DNA of 64,000 bases, from the NCBI GenBank assembly GCA_038503065.1, contig JBCAMK010000010.1, positions 1,736,001 through 1,800,000 of the forward strand, written 5' to 3'. A model generated the notes under the pieces. That model was not told where the DNA came from. It saw only the letters and a list, made by a program, of their open reading frames with translations, and did no database searches. Below, one piece after another: positions 36,861-49,625 of the stretch. Made by a program: the position numbers and the translations under genes. The stretch comes from Paragyromitra xinjiangensis. Taxonomy: Eukaryota; Ascomycota; Pezizomycetes; Pezizales; Discinaceae. The stretch's first letter is position 1, and every line of letters starts with the position of its first letter.

Positions 36861-37677
36861 ATGTCCGGCGGTAAAGGAAAGTCACACGGTGGAAAGGCGG
36901 GACCTAAGGGTGCTGCTGATGGATCAAGGCAGCAGGTTTCCCACTCTGCGAAAGCGGGGTTGCAGGTGAGAAATTTTCAATGTTTGCACATGGTTGTGTG
37001 TTGGGTTTTGGATGGATGGATGGACTCGGTTGGGATGGGAAAAACTCGGATTAAATTTAACGGATGATGCGAGAATTTTCTGCTTTGAACGCGTTTGGAT
37101 TATTGTTTGTTGCTGCTTTGTGCAGGTCCGGGGAAGATGGCTGTCGGTGGTGGCGAACGTTCTGGATGAACATGAGCGGCACGTGCGCTCAAGCGAAATA
37201 AACAAACCGAAACGCGCAATGATAAAACACCAATTGAGGAAGATCATGCTAACAATTCATCTCTAATCTCAGTTCCCTTGTGGCCGTGTTAAACGTTTTC
37301 TGAAAAATAACACCCAGAATAAGATGCGCGTCGGTGCTAAAGGTACACCTTACCATGTGACGATTCGTGGCCAATCATTTCTTTTCCATCTCGTTACCAA
37401 CATCTACTAACTTCTGTCTTAAATAGCCGCTGTGTACGTGACTGCAGTCCTCGAATATCTCACCGCGGAAGTCCTTGAACTCGCCGGTAATGCCGCCAAA
37501 GATCTTAAAGTGAAACGCATAACACCCCGTCACCTACAACTCGCGATCCGCGGTGACGAAGAACTCGATACTCTCATTCGTGCGACCATTGCTTTTGGTG
37601 GTGTCCTGCCGCATATCAACCGTGCGTTACTACTGAAGGTCGAGAAGAAGAAGAAGTCGGGCGAGAAGAGCTTGTAA
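36861..37677 (+). CDS. htz1: Histone variant H2A.Z
   Basis: H2A.Z replaces H2A in nucleosomes flanking promoters and heterochromatin borders and is deposited by the SWR1 complex. Three exons: 36861-36965, 37273-37342 and 37427-37677; phases agree and give 141 residues. The N-terminal tail [17 protein letters not shown] carries several acetylatable lysines. The histone fold follows ([21 protein letters not shown], then [19 protein letters not shown]). The C-terminal segment [20 protein letters not shown] and HINRALL is diagnostic of H2A.Z rather than canonical H2A, which has the SQ motif instead. The first intron is unusually long for this window (307 nt). The gene is convergent with hsp60. 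Confidence 0.95.
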
Positions 37678-38761
37678 TCATTATTTGCCAATTGCAGCGG
37701 ACTGGGGTGTTTTTATTTTTTTGATCAAAACGGCAAAAAAAGGGCTGGATATTTGAATCTGCAAACCCTCAGCTCAAGGCTTGCATCAGGTACCCAGACT
37801 GAATAGGAATGGAATAAACCTTAACACGCGCGCAGAAAGAAAAAAAAAACCACATTGGGCAATCGGGGATCGGATTAGGTGTTGTTGGAAGGGCTTCTCT
37901 TTTCTTTTTTTATGGTTTCTTACTGATTTTTCTTAAAGTATTGCCGGCTGCTCTGTTGGGTAGAAAGCCCTCTTTTATTTTATTGATACGAAGATAGAGG
38001 TGTTGACACCTATTCTTCGGAAACGACGCAGATGTAATTGTAACACTAGGTTCCTTATTTCCTTTTTCCTCTTCTCGTTATTCTGTCCTGTCTGTTAGCT
38101 GCCTTTTTATTCTCATTCTCCCCTCTTTGGTAGCTTTCGGACTCTATTCTTCGCTACTCTGTCGTATCATACCACCTCTAGCTTTTATAGTAAAGCTGGT
38201 GTCTCTACGTCTTGATTGGATGTAATAGAGAATGGAAATAGGTGGTGGTTTCTGGCTGTGATTAACGACGACACCTTTTGGGCAGTATTATGTCTAGGGG
38301 TGGTCACCGAGTGATAAAGTTCTTAGATTTTTGATCCCTTTCTGAGATATGACGTGCTAGTGCTTGATAATTGGTTGATGCTTGTTTGTAATACAACCCT
38401 ATTGTGTATTACCTATACTTCTATGCTACGGATCGATACATATAGCATCCTTCTCCCCCCTCACCGCCTCTCACCCTCTACACCAGTATGTACAATACAC
38501 TAGTTGATACATAAAATATAGTCACAGAAGAAAATGACAAAAAGATGCTTTTCGGTTAGCCAAATCAGACAACAGAATGAATGAGTGAGTGAACAACGAG
38601 TGAGTGGAGAACAGATGCGACAAACTGAATGAGAAAACCCCGGCAAGATGAATAAATATAGTAGAAATAAAGGAAACCGTTACCAAACACCATCTCACCA
38701 TTCCATTCATTAATTTTTCTCCACCTTAATTTTTTCTTCCACTTGGGTTAAGGTTCTTAGC
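37678..38761. other. Convergent 3' region of htz1 and hsp60
   Basis: About 1.1 kb between two convergent stop codons. It is A+T-rich with CT-rich patches and should contain both 3' UTRs. No gene seen. Confidence 0.6.
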
Positions 38762-40843
<2,082 letters not shown>

Positions 40844-41563
40844 TGTGATTATAGGTGATGCGAATTCACGAAATTAAACGGAATTACACAGGGGAACAGA
40901 ATAAAGTGAAAGCACTTCGGACGAGACAATTTCAAATGAAGAAGATGCAGAAGAGATGCAGAGATGGAGGGATGGGGGAGCGGAAGAAATAATGACGGAG
41001 GAAAAATTTGTGGGGATGTCGAAGAGAAACATCTGGAAAGTCTTGGCGTCTTTCCCTTTGCTAAGACCTGTCTTCCGAGGTGGAACGGGGTAACTATTAC
41101 ACAATCAGATTGTGTCTAAGAAATGTCAACATCGCTATTGTGTGGAATGCAGATGAGAGAAAGTGGATTGGATCTGAGTGAGTGGCTAGAATTGAGGCGT
41201 TCTCGAGGAAAAGGGAAAGTGGGTTGCCGTTTCGTTGCTAGGGTTGGCTGTCGTCAACCCCTCCAGCCGCTCAAGCCTGTCTCAACCCCTCCAGCAAGTT
41301 TCCCTTTACCCCCCTAATCAACAAGAGTAATAAACATCCCGTCGGCTTCATCTTCATTCATCATCCAGCTCGCCCACCATCTCCAAATTTACCTCCGTTA
41401 GGTATGCCCCTCTCCATGCCTGGCAAAACATCACCCTTCATTGCCTTGCTGCTTCAAATTATTATCTTTCATCTAAGCCCATGTCGTCGTCGTGACCCCG
41501 CACCACTAACTTCGTTTCCCCCTATACTAGTTAAACTCGCATCTCTTCAAGCTCGGTGTCATC
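40844..41563. promoter_or_regulatory. Shared divergent promoter of hsp60 and cofilin
   Basis: The 720 bp between the hsp60 ATG (minus) and the cofilin ATG (plus) must serve both genes. I saw only loosely spaced GAA/TTC units near 41168-41205 and no good heat-shock element. The cofilin side is CT-rich. Confidence 0.6.
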
Positions 41564-42447
41564 ATGGTACTTTCCACTCCTTCCAATCCCTATTCTTCCT
41601 TTTCGATATCTGGTGAGCTTCATTCTGACTTTACTTTCGTTGTAGTCACGTTCAGGGTATTGCCCCTATTCCATTCTCCAGCTTTTACAGAGAACTGCCC
41701 TCTGCCGATGAACTATTTCATGTCATATCACAACTCTAGATGTCTGGAGTCGAGACTAACTTTTTTGTTTTCTCACTACTAGAGTTGGTCTCAGCAAGGA
41801 GTGTGTTCCTACTTTTGAGGAGCTCAAGCTCGGAAAAAAGATGAAATACATCGTCTACAAGCTCAGCGACGATAAGAAGCATATCGTGGTCGAGAAATCG
41901 AGCAGCGATACGGCTTACGATACATTTGTCGGGGACTTGCCGGAGACCGAGTGCCGATACGCAATCTATGATTTCGAGTATGAAGTGTCGGCCAGTGAGG
42001 GAAAGAGGTAGACTCCCTTTTTGATTTGAACCTAGCTACAAGCTTTTTCCCCCTGAGTTTCCTGTTTCCTACATGCATCGTTCATATTCACTTCCTTTGG
42101 TCCTACATGTCTTGTGTCCTTTTACTCTACTCTTTTCATCTATTGCTTTATCTTTCGCATGCAGTGTTTACTCATCATCAAGTATATGAACCATAAGCTA
42201 ACTAAACTCTATAGAAACAAAATTTGTTTCTACTCTTGGTCTCCTGATGACGCGCCAGTCAGGGTATGGACACTCGTTCCCTTTCAGCCTTCAAAGATAT
42301 TGATTCTTCGTAACACAGAGCAAAATGATCTACGCCTCCTCAAAAGAAGCCCTTCGGCGCGCTCTGACCGGTATCGGTGCCGAGATCCAAGGAACCGACT
42401 TCAGCGAGGTCTCTTACGAAACGGTTTTGGAGAAATTTGTTAAATAA
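41564..42447 (+). CDS. cof1: Cofilin (actin-depolymerising factor)
   Basis: Cofilin severs and depolymerises ADP-actin filaments, driving actin turnover at growing tips and in endocytic patches. Five coding exons: 41564-41566 (the ATG alone), 41646-41656 (11 nt), 41783-42007, 42215-42263 and 42319-42447; phases agree and give 138 residues, the normal size. The start reads [20 protein letters not shown], comparable to yeast MSRSGV. The ADF domain then fills the protein: [65 protein letters not shown] and [16 protein letters not shown]. Ser at residue 2 or 4 matches the region phosphorylated in animal cofilins. The two tiny first exons are needed to supply the conserved N-terminus. Nothing else upstream fits. 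Confidence 0.92.
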
Positions 42448-43074
42448 GCATCTCGAACTTTAACTCGCAAAAGAAAACAGCGCCTGTACAACCCTGCCTC
42501 CTGTTCCTAAAAGACACAAGCTACTCAGTCACGTGTGGTTCTTCTATGTTGCGTTTAATCTTTTCCTCGTGACCCTCGGTGACGAGCGACGTTTGAGGAA
42601 TGTACGGCTTTTCTTTTGTTTTACTTCTATCCTTCTACCTTTTTAGCTTTTTATTGCTGTGGGACGGCGATCACTCTTGCGTTTTTTACTGTATCAAGGC
42701 GATAGATTTGGTGCAAAGAATGTGGGGTGCTTATATCCAAAATACTTCTTTTTTCCCTTTGGGGCATTTGTAGGTCTATCATTTACGTATATGCTGTCTC
42801 TCAATGGGTCTCACCACGTATGCGGGCTCACTCTTTTCAGCTGGCTGGGAATGGCGTGGGATGTTGGGATGACGTGGCGGCAACTAGCTCAGTGCTTCGC
42901 GATCTAGAATTTTAACCATTAGGTGTTAGCCGTTAGCGATTGTGATGTATGAGTTATGCACATTTGATGTTCGCCTTTAATCCTGATGCTTCTTGTGGCA
43001 AGTTACCTACGTTGCACTATTATAGGATAAAATACCCCCCAAAAGTACATGTAGTACCAGGTCATGTGATGCTC
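42448..43074. other. Cofilin 3' region
   Basis: About 630 bp, T-rich on the coding strand near the gene, presumably 3' UTR, then intergenic. A TACATGTA palindrome lies at 43046 and another at 43198, on either side of the retroposed fragment. Confidence 0.55.
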
Positions 43075-43188
43075 TAATGAGGTCCTTTTTTTTTTTTTTT
43101 TTTTTTAATAATGAGTTTAATTCTGAAAATTATTTCCAAAATAAGGATAGACCCTTTATGGGTATTCATCCTCTGGTAATGAGGTCCT
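43075..43188 (-). mobile_element. Short retroposed fragment with poly(A) tail and 12-bp target-site duplication
   Basis: The 12-mer TAATGAGGTCCT occurs at 43075-43086 and again at 43177-43188. Between them are about 20 T residues (43087-43106) and 70 bp of unique sequence. Read on the minus strand this is a 70-nt fragment ending in poly(A), flanked by direct repeats, the hallmark of target-primed reverse transcription by a LINE-type machinery. It encodes nothing recognisable; the source RNA is unknown. The last T of the left repeat is ambiguous with the poly(T) run, so the duplication is 11-12 bp. Confidence 0.75.
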
Positions 43189-43746
43189 AACCATACGTAC
43201 ATGTAGTTCCACGATACATGCCTTACTTCCAGTCATATAATACCGTAACCTAGGTGTAGCCCCAGTTGCTCAACCAATAAGAACCATCAGCACCCATACC
43301 AATTCTAGTCAGAAGAGCCCAACTATAATAACCTAATGAATCAATCAATCGATGCTTCTGGTCATGAGATATCACTCGAGCAACTGAGCAAGACCACAAC
43401 GTTAGGGCAAACCGGACTTCACTCGGGAAACGTTGAATGCAGGAATTTAGGAGCTGCTGCTCGTTTCTTCCATTACATTTTCGCCGGGATGATATAGAAA
43501 CAGACTGAATTAAAATGTTTTAGCGCTGGATGCATTTTAATCTTTAATTTTCGACTTTCACTTTTAGCTTCAGCCTAAGCCGAATTACTAGCCTGAAGAT
43601 TTTCCACGGCAGTCATGAGTGACTTTAACACACAAAAAGAATGGAACTTAAGGCAAGCACCGAGATCCATTCTAAAACCGTAAGAGGTATTCATTTCTCG
43701 CTGAAACGCTACCAGAAATAACTGCAACATTTCCAACAGATCAAGA
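43189..43746. other. Intergenic region upstream of the pseudokinase gene
   Basis: About 560 bp with no other gene seen. It should contain the promoter of the CDK-like gene. Confidence 0.5.
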
Positions 43747-44834
43747 ATGAACGGCATTCAAACGCAAGACTTGTCCTTCGTGACAACGAGGACCTTAGCA
43801 GAAGATTCGTATAATGTGGTATGATAACTTGTTCCCTATCTTTCAGCGGTGGCTCTAGGAGGCGTTATGAAGCACTCAGCTAACTATCCTGAGTGGATCA
43901 GGTTTTCAAGGGTCACAACCGGCGGACCGGCAAGGTTTTCGCTATCAAGGTAATTAAACCTGGCGAAGATGGTAATGCCATACCACCGCCTGCTAGGCGT
44001 GAGATCAAGTATTTGCAGAAGCTACGCCACCCCAACATCATCACCCTGCATAACGTAGTCCATGCAAGTCCAGAGCCACCACTACTCGTTTTAGAGTACA
44101 TGGAATACGACCTGAAGAAATTCAGCGAAAATACGGGTTTAATGGACTACCTCACCATCAAGTCGTTCATGTACCAGCTCCTGGAGGGGCTTGCATACTG
44201 TCACGAGAACCGCGTGATGCACCGAAACGTGAACCCTTTTTCCATCTATATCAACCGTCATGGTATACTCAAACTTAGCGGTTTCGGCAGAGCACGCGAC
44301 TTGAGCGTCCCTCCCACAAGAACGAACATATGCTTCGGCCACCCATGGTATCGTGCACCTGAGCTGATCCTAGGCTACCGAAACTATGGCATCGCTATCG
44401 ATGTATGGGCTGCAGGCTGCGTTATGTTCGAGATGTACATGAGATGCCCACTGTTTGGCGGAGATCACGAAATCGTCCATTTGGACAAGATCTTCCAGCT
44501 CATAGGTACACCAACAGAAGAAACGTGGCCAGGAATCTCGCAGTGCGCCGACCAACCGGAGTTCAAACAACTTTTTCACTCCCCTCTACCCCGGCAGGAC
44601 ATTCGAGCTACTATCTCGGCTATCGACAACGTTGCCTTTGACTTGTTTCTTCGTTTGCTGCAGCTTAACCCGGATAGCCGTATTGGGGCTAGGGGGGCAC
44701 TGGCGCATCCGTGGTTCGACGATTTGACGGAGCAAACGAGGAGGAGGACGGAAACACATATGCATCTGTATCATGCAGAGATTGCTATATCACAGGCTAG
44801 GGCTCAAGCGGAGGAGCAAGAGAAAGAGGGGTAG
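43747..44834 (+). CDS. CDK-like pseudokinase
   Basis: Two exons: 43747-43818 and 43902-44834, 334 residues. The intron has a GTATGA donor and a GCTAAC branch-like string 18 nt before the acceptor. The fold follows cyclin-dependent kinases: TLAEDSYNVVFKGHNRRTGK, FAIKVI (Lys 40), an alphaC helix ARREIKYL (Glu 58), MEYDLKKF, LLEGLAYCHENRVMHRN, YRAPELILGY, DVWAAGCVMFEMYMRCPLFG, LIGTPTEETWPG and a terminal AHPWF. The catalytic elements are degenerate. The glycine loop GEGTYG is AEDSYN. HRDLKPxN is HRNVNPFS (catalytic Asp to Asn at 133, Lys to Asn, metal-binding Asn to Ser). DFG is GFG (Asp to Gly at 151). The frame is otherwise intact, suggesting a maintained non-catalytic scaffold or regulator. 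Cyclin binding cannot be judged; the PSTAIRE position reads PPPARRE. Confidence 0.82.
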
Positions 44835-46539
44835 GTTGGCCGTGAGTAACTAGAGGGTGTTCAGAACTAGAGTGTTATTTGGGAGCGGCTGATTGAGTGG
44901 ATCATACCGTGATGTCTTATTGTTTTATTGGTCGTGTTGCTTAACTTTTTGTGCCGCCTTTTTTCCTTTTCCTTTCTTCGTTTGGGCTTTTGCTTTACTG
45001 TGGACTTTTGCTTGAATTTGACTTGCTTTATGTTTTAAGACACATGTCGTTTGTTTTCATGATTCGGCTCTACAGACAATTTGAATCTTGTCGTCTAGAC
45101 TCTAGCAATGTGAAGTCATTACCTGTCACTCACTACTGCTCTTGGAATGAGTCCTGATATTTGAACTGGCCATTGCTACATATACTTATAAGATTCTGCC
45201 GATGGGCTGCCTAGTTAAACCTTTTCAGCTTTTATAAATACGTGGTAAACTTCCTATCGTAAATACTTCCACTTGGACTATCCCTAGAATGTTCTAACAG
45301 CTCCTACTCTGGTATAAGCTCTAGCTCTTAGAGCATTAATATAAAAGTTCGAGATCATTCATTAGCCAAGAGGGAACTTGATCTAATCTCTATTCGATTC
45401 TGGTAATTTTTTTGTGGATTATCATCCACCGTAGAAGGAAGTGCCTGCGTATTTGGAAACTCAAGGGGGCGGGAAGCCTCATGCGCCCTTTGGCGAGAAG
45501 CACCACGTGGGCCCTTCGCTTCCTAGCATTTAGAGCTCCTTCAATACATGTATATATGATATGCAATAGTTTCGACACGTTAGGCAACCTCTTCTTACTC
45601 TCGAGCGTGTTTCCATCATTATTTCACCTTAATCAAGTCACTAAGACATCTGATACGCTGAAAAGTAACACTGTGCTACCAAATTACGGTGGGCGAGGAT
45701 CGGTCTGGTTGCATTTATGTTAAAAAAAGGCCAACGGTCGCTGTTTTTAGCCATGGTGGTGGAACGACCTAATTCTAAGATAGATGCGAGTAAGTACATG
45801 TAGCATTCCGTATATGGGTAATTGAACCTTTCAGGATATGCTCTGCAAGACAAAATAAACTATTTAGGTCAATTACTGCTAGGGAAAGAAATCTGGATCT
45901 TTATCCAATAAGAAGACTAATATTTCGTACGACACTACCAGAGCGCAGTAATCACAAAATGGTAGGGCTGGGCTGTTGGGAAGGGTACAGGTACTTCTAC
46001 CTCGAATAACGAGAGGACAGCTGTTCTCAATTTGGTGAGATCCGGCAGCCGGGAGAGAGCCTTGGAAACATAGGGCCGAGGGTTACCGATGTCGTAATAC
46101 GGGAGGATATATGGATCATGTTTATATGCAAACATGTCAGGAGTACACGAGCTGTGGTGGAAGGTTACCAAACAAAAGTATATTCTTGTGCATCTACCTT
46201 TTTTCTCTCCTTTTCTTTCGTTTTCTGGAAGAAGATAGCTAAAAAAAAAATACATACAAAGGCCAAAAACTAAGAGGATCCCGCTCAAAAGTACATGTAG
46301 TGCTCAATCGAGAATCTAGTCAGGGGCTGGCACGCAAGATAGGGCTAGGGTTGGCGTGGATATGTATGGCTTCGGGTGTCCTGGCGTCGTGGTCGGGATC
46401 TCGAACAACAGATCTACAGTAAAGATTAAACTGTAAGTGAACAAATTCTCTAGCTTAAGGGTCTTGAAATTAACCTATTGATAAGACTTAGTTTCATCTT
46501 CTCGAAAACCTGTCGCCGATCGAGATAATAACACGGAAC
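44835..46539. other. Intergenic region between the pseudokinase and F-box/ankyrin genes
   Basis: About 1.7 kb, no supportable gene. TACATGTA palindromes at 45545, 45795 and 46292, the last about 250 bp upstream of the next ATG. Confidence 0.55.
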
Positions 46540-47751
46540 ATGTCACTCCTTAGCCTTCCTAATGAGCTCCTATTACCGGTTGCAAAGGAGCTCGCTCCAC
46601 ACGACCTCCGCACACTCACCTTGACAAACCGCCGTCTCGCCATCGTTCTGACATCTGTTCTCCATGATTCTGCAGTAAAAGGCAAAAAGCACGCGATAGC
46701 AGCTCTTTTTTGGTCGGCAGCAATTAGGCGTGAAACGATGGTTCGCCTAGTGTTGGAGAAAGGCCCGAAGCTCATTATTGAGGATATCAATACCTACACA
46801 ACCAATCACCCCAACAATAATTTAAGGGTGCCCCATGATGTTCCTGGGAAATGCAGCGATGCGGTTGTCAAACAGATACTAGAAAAAGGGGCGAACCTTG
46901 TTATCCAGGACAACCATAAAAGAAAGACAGGTCTTAATTGGGCAATTGAGAATAAAAAAAAGACGCTGCTTAGGTTACTGCTGGAAAATGGAGCAAACAC
47001 TGAAGCCAGGATCAATGACCGCGAGCAAACCGTTCTCCATCTAGTGGCAGAAGAGGGAGACGAAACGGCGGCTAGGCTGTTACTGCACGGAGGGGCTCAT
47101 GTCGGCACGCGGAAACAGGAATCCAGAGTGGTACGGGATCGGTGTGCCAATGTCGGATCAGTAGACCGCCAGGGATACATGCCACTTCACCTAACGGCTA
47201 AAGCTGGGCATGTGAAGTTGGTTGAACTCTTATTAGACAGTAATGCCAATATAGATGCCCAAGTTTCAGTTACACCTCTTTACCTCGCCGCAAAACACGA
47301 TAAAGAGTTGGTAGTCGCCTTGCTGCTTGAGCGAGGGGCTGACCCCAATCTAAAGGGGGACGGCGGGAAGACAGCGTTGCATCTAGCGGTTCTTTACCGG
47401 TTTGGATCGGTAGTGGAACTGCTGCTACAACATGGAGCAGATGTTTCTATCAGAGACTGCCATGGGGCAACGGTGCTTCATGTAGCAGCTGAGAATGGGG
47501 ACGACGTGTTGACAAAGGTTTTGCTTGAAAAAAACGCCGACATCAACGCTCGGAACCTCTACGGAACCACTCCACTTCATCTATCAGCAAAGTACGGGCA
47601 TGTATCAGTAGTCGAGACATTGTTAAATGAGGGTGCCGACATCGCGGCAGAGAACAGCGATGGATATACGGCGCTTTACCTAGCAGCACGCCGGAACCAT
47701 AGCTTCTCCCATAGAGAAACCGAGTTGCTGTTGAAAAAACATGGAGCTTAG
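46540..47751 (+). CDS. F-box and ankyrin-repeat protein
   Basis: Intronless, 403 residues. The N-terminus is an F-box (about residues 5-45: LPNELLLPVAKELAPHDLRT, then LTLTNRRLA), the module that binds Skp1 in SCF ubiquitin ligases. Ankyrin repeats fill the rest: weaker ones from about residue 65, then clear ones such as GYMPLHLTAKAGHVKLVELL, TPLYLAAKHDKELVVALLLE, KTALHLAVLYRFGSVVELLL, ATVLHVAAENGDDVLTKVLL, TTPLHLSAKYGHVSVVETLL and YTALYLAARRN. The protein ends shortly after the last repeat (ELLLKKHGA). By family it would be a substrate receptor recruiting a target through the ankyrin stack; the target is unknown. The nearby decayed copy at 35.3-36.5 kb and the F-box/LRR gene at 48-49.6 kb suggest active turnover of F-box genes here. 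Confidence 0.88.
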   Translation: MSLLSLPNELLLPVAKELAPHDLRTLTLTNRRLAIVLTSVLHDSAVKGKKHAIAALFWSAAIRRETMVRLVLEKGPKLIIEDINTYTTNHPNNNLRVPHDVPGKCSDAVVKQILEKGANLVIQDNHKRKTGLNWAIENKKKTLLRLLLENGANTEARINDREQTVLHLVAEEGDETAARLLLHGGAHVGTRKQESRVVRDRCANVGSVDRQGYMPLHLTAKAGHVKLVELLLDSNANIDAQVSVTPLYLAAKHDKELVVALLLERGADPNLKGDGGKTALHLAVLYRFGSVVELLLQHGADVSIRDCHGATVLHVAAENGDDVLTKVLLEKNADINARNLYGTTPLHLSAKYGHVSVVETLLNEGADIAAENSDGYTALYLAARRNHSFSHRETELLLKKHGA

Positions 47752-48349
47752 GATAAAACGAGTTTCATGGATTATTAAGAGCTGGATTTCAAGACCGCAT
47801 CTGGAACGGTAGAGATCTGTCCATGCATGTATTGGCAATTTGAAGAGAAGTGGAGCTGAGGGAGCAGAGGGAGGTTAAATCGCATTTCTCAAAGCTGGAG
47901 TACTTATAATTTGTAATATTTCGTCAATTCTTCTAGAAGGTAGAAGGATTCATGTGTTATTGCCGAAAATTCTCTGAGAAGATTATAGAATTAATTATTA
48001 TAATTACTCTAACTGCTTTCGTTAATAGTGATGTCAGCGAGTAGTTTAGTATCTGTGTAACCAAATCTACGGTAACCACTACAAATATTCGACACCATGA
48101 GACTAACGGATCGAACCGATTAGCACGTATGGATAATTAAGGATAAGCCTTGCATCTATAGAGGTTAGAGACTCACTTTATCAAGTAATCTTATAGACTG
48201 TCTGATTGGTTGCTACCTATGGTATGGCCTGGGGTAGGCACCTTAAAAACTTTGCGTCGAAATAGAACGATATGAAGAAAAATAAAAATGGGGGGTGAAA
48301 ACACCCAGCTCTCCCATGAATACCTATCTATTCTTGGATCTCTCTAAAT
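47752..48349. other. Convergent intergenic region
   Basis: About 600 bp between the stops of the F-box/ankyrin and F-box/LRR genes, A+T-rich. No gene seen. Confidence 0.6.
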
Positions 48350-49625
48350 TTAGCCTTGCACACTGGGGCCTCCCCTCCGTATTTGAGTCTCGGTAAGCCC
48401 CGCCTGACGCGAGAACGGCCGCACCCATTCTCCAACACATAGAACGTAATCCTTCATTTCCTGGATCTCACCAGCGCTATAGAAATCCCGACTGTCGAGA
48501 AGTATTGACCCCATTTCAAATGATGTCAATTGAAGAGTTTCCTTCATCGCTTTGACAACTACACACCAATAACTAGTGTATAGCTCGCAGTTCATGATGC
48601 TGACTTTACGAAGCGTCATTCTATGATATTTCAGGAACTCAAGAAGATCGTGATCCTTTATCCCAAACCCAGCAATGTTAAACCCTTGGAGGTGTAGCCA
48701 AATGTAGTTGCTCTCGAAAATGGTATCAAATGGTGCGCGAAAATTTACCAATCTTATATCCATTCCGAAGCTGAGGGAGAGTCTTTCGAGATCCTTGGCC
48801 GACGATAAAACTTTGAAAAGATTTTCCTTCAAGTCATCTGGAATATCTTCACGACCTTGACGTTCGATGTAAAACATGAGTTCAATCTCTTTGCAGCCCT
48901 TGAAGACACGGAGCATACGTACCATGATATGAGGACTATATGTACCCCTCTGAATCCCAAACGAACTAGGTGAGTTAAGACCTTCGATTTGAACGAATAT
49001 AGTTGTTTCTTACTAAAGTAAACTACGTCAATGAGCGCCTTGAAACATCGAAAGGAGTACTGCTCACCCCAGAAAGACCTATCTGGGGCTGAGCCGGTGA
49101 AACCTGGCAAGGCGAAGAGGAGGTTCTGAAGTTGCTGACGAGCCACCCTAGCCCGCTAGATACCATTTATTGGGTTCAATCTCTCTGGTTCGTCTACAAA
49201 ATTCAAAGCCTTGAGATTGGGCAAGTGTGCTAGTGCAGCAATCAGAAGACCACCCGCGTCAGACGACTTTACCTTGCACAGGAATTGAAACGGTCCAACG
49301 GTATCCCTACGTTGTCCCTAATTTCTGAGACTCCTGGTTGGATAGGCCCTCCTTCCGTACGTCTATAGTTGTCCAATACGGTTCCTATCGTGTTTTTAAC
49401 GTGTACGACCACAGTTTTGACGTGGGTGGCAAGAGAGTTTCGATGGGAAACTTCGAAAAGAGCGTTAAACCCGAAAGGCGTAGGCTGGATGGAGATTTCG
49501 CCAAACAAGAATGGAGGCCCAATGCTGGCAAACGTGAACTGTACACAACGGAAGTTGACGATATCATGCCTATCTCCAATATGTGAGAATATCTCAGAGA
49601 TAATTTTGCATGGGAGCTTGTCCAT
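48350..49625 (-). pseudogene. F-box/LRR-like gene interrupted by a single in-frame TAG
   Basis: I model three coding segments: 49625-49380, 49317-49027 and 48949-48350, joined by introns of 62 and 77 nt (GTATTG...TTAG and GTAGTT...TTCAG). Phases agree and the model spans 379 codons. The N-terminus is an F-box (MDKLPCKIISEIFSHIGDRH, DIVNFRCVQ). The middle looks like degenerate leucine-rich repeats (GLLIAALAHLPNLKALNFVD, then ARQQLQNLLFALPGF). The C-terminal 200 residues (VFKGCKEIELMFYI, DLERLSLSFGMD, TLRKVSIMNCELYTSYW) fit the substrate-side region of fungal F-box proteins. The only lesion is TAG at 49158-49156, with sensible protein in the same frame on both sides (ERLNPINGI, stop, RARVARQQ). 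It could be a young pseudogene, a polymorphic null, or a site recoded at RNA level. The first intron is less certain than the second. Confidence 0.65.

Noticed and set aside
49147..49169. Tiny intron removing the TAG in the F-box/LRR gene
   Set aside because: Candidate donors and acceptors there would give introns of about 16-40 nt and mismatched phase, below normal fungal intron size.
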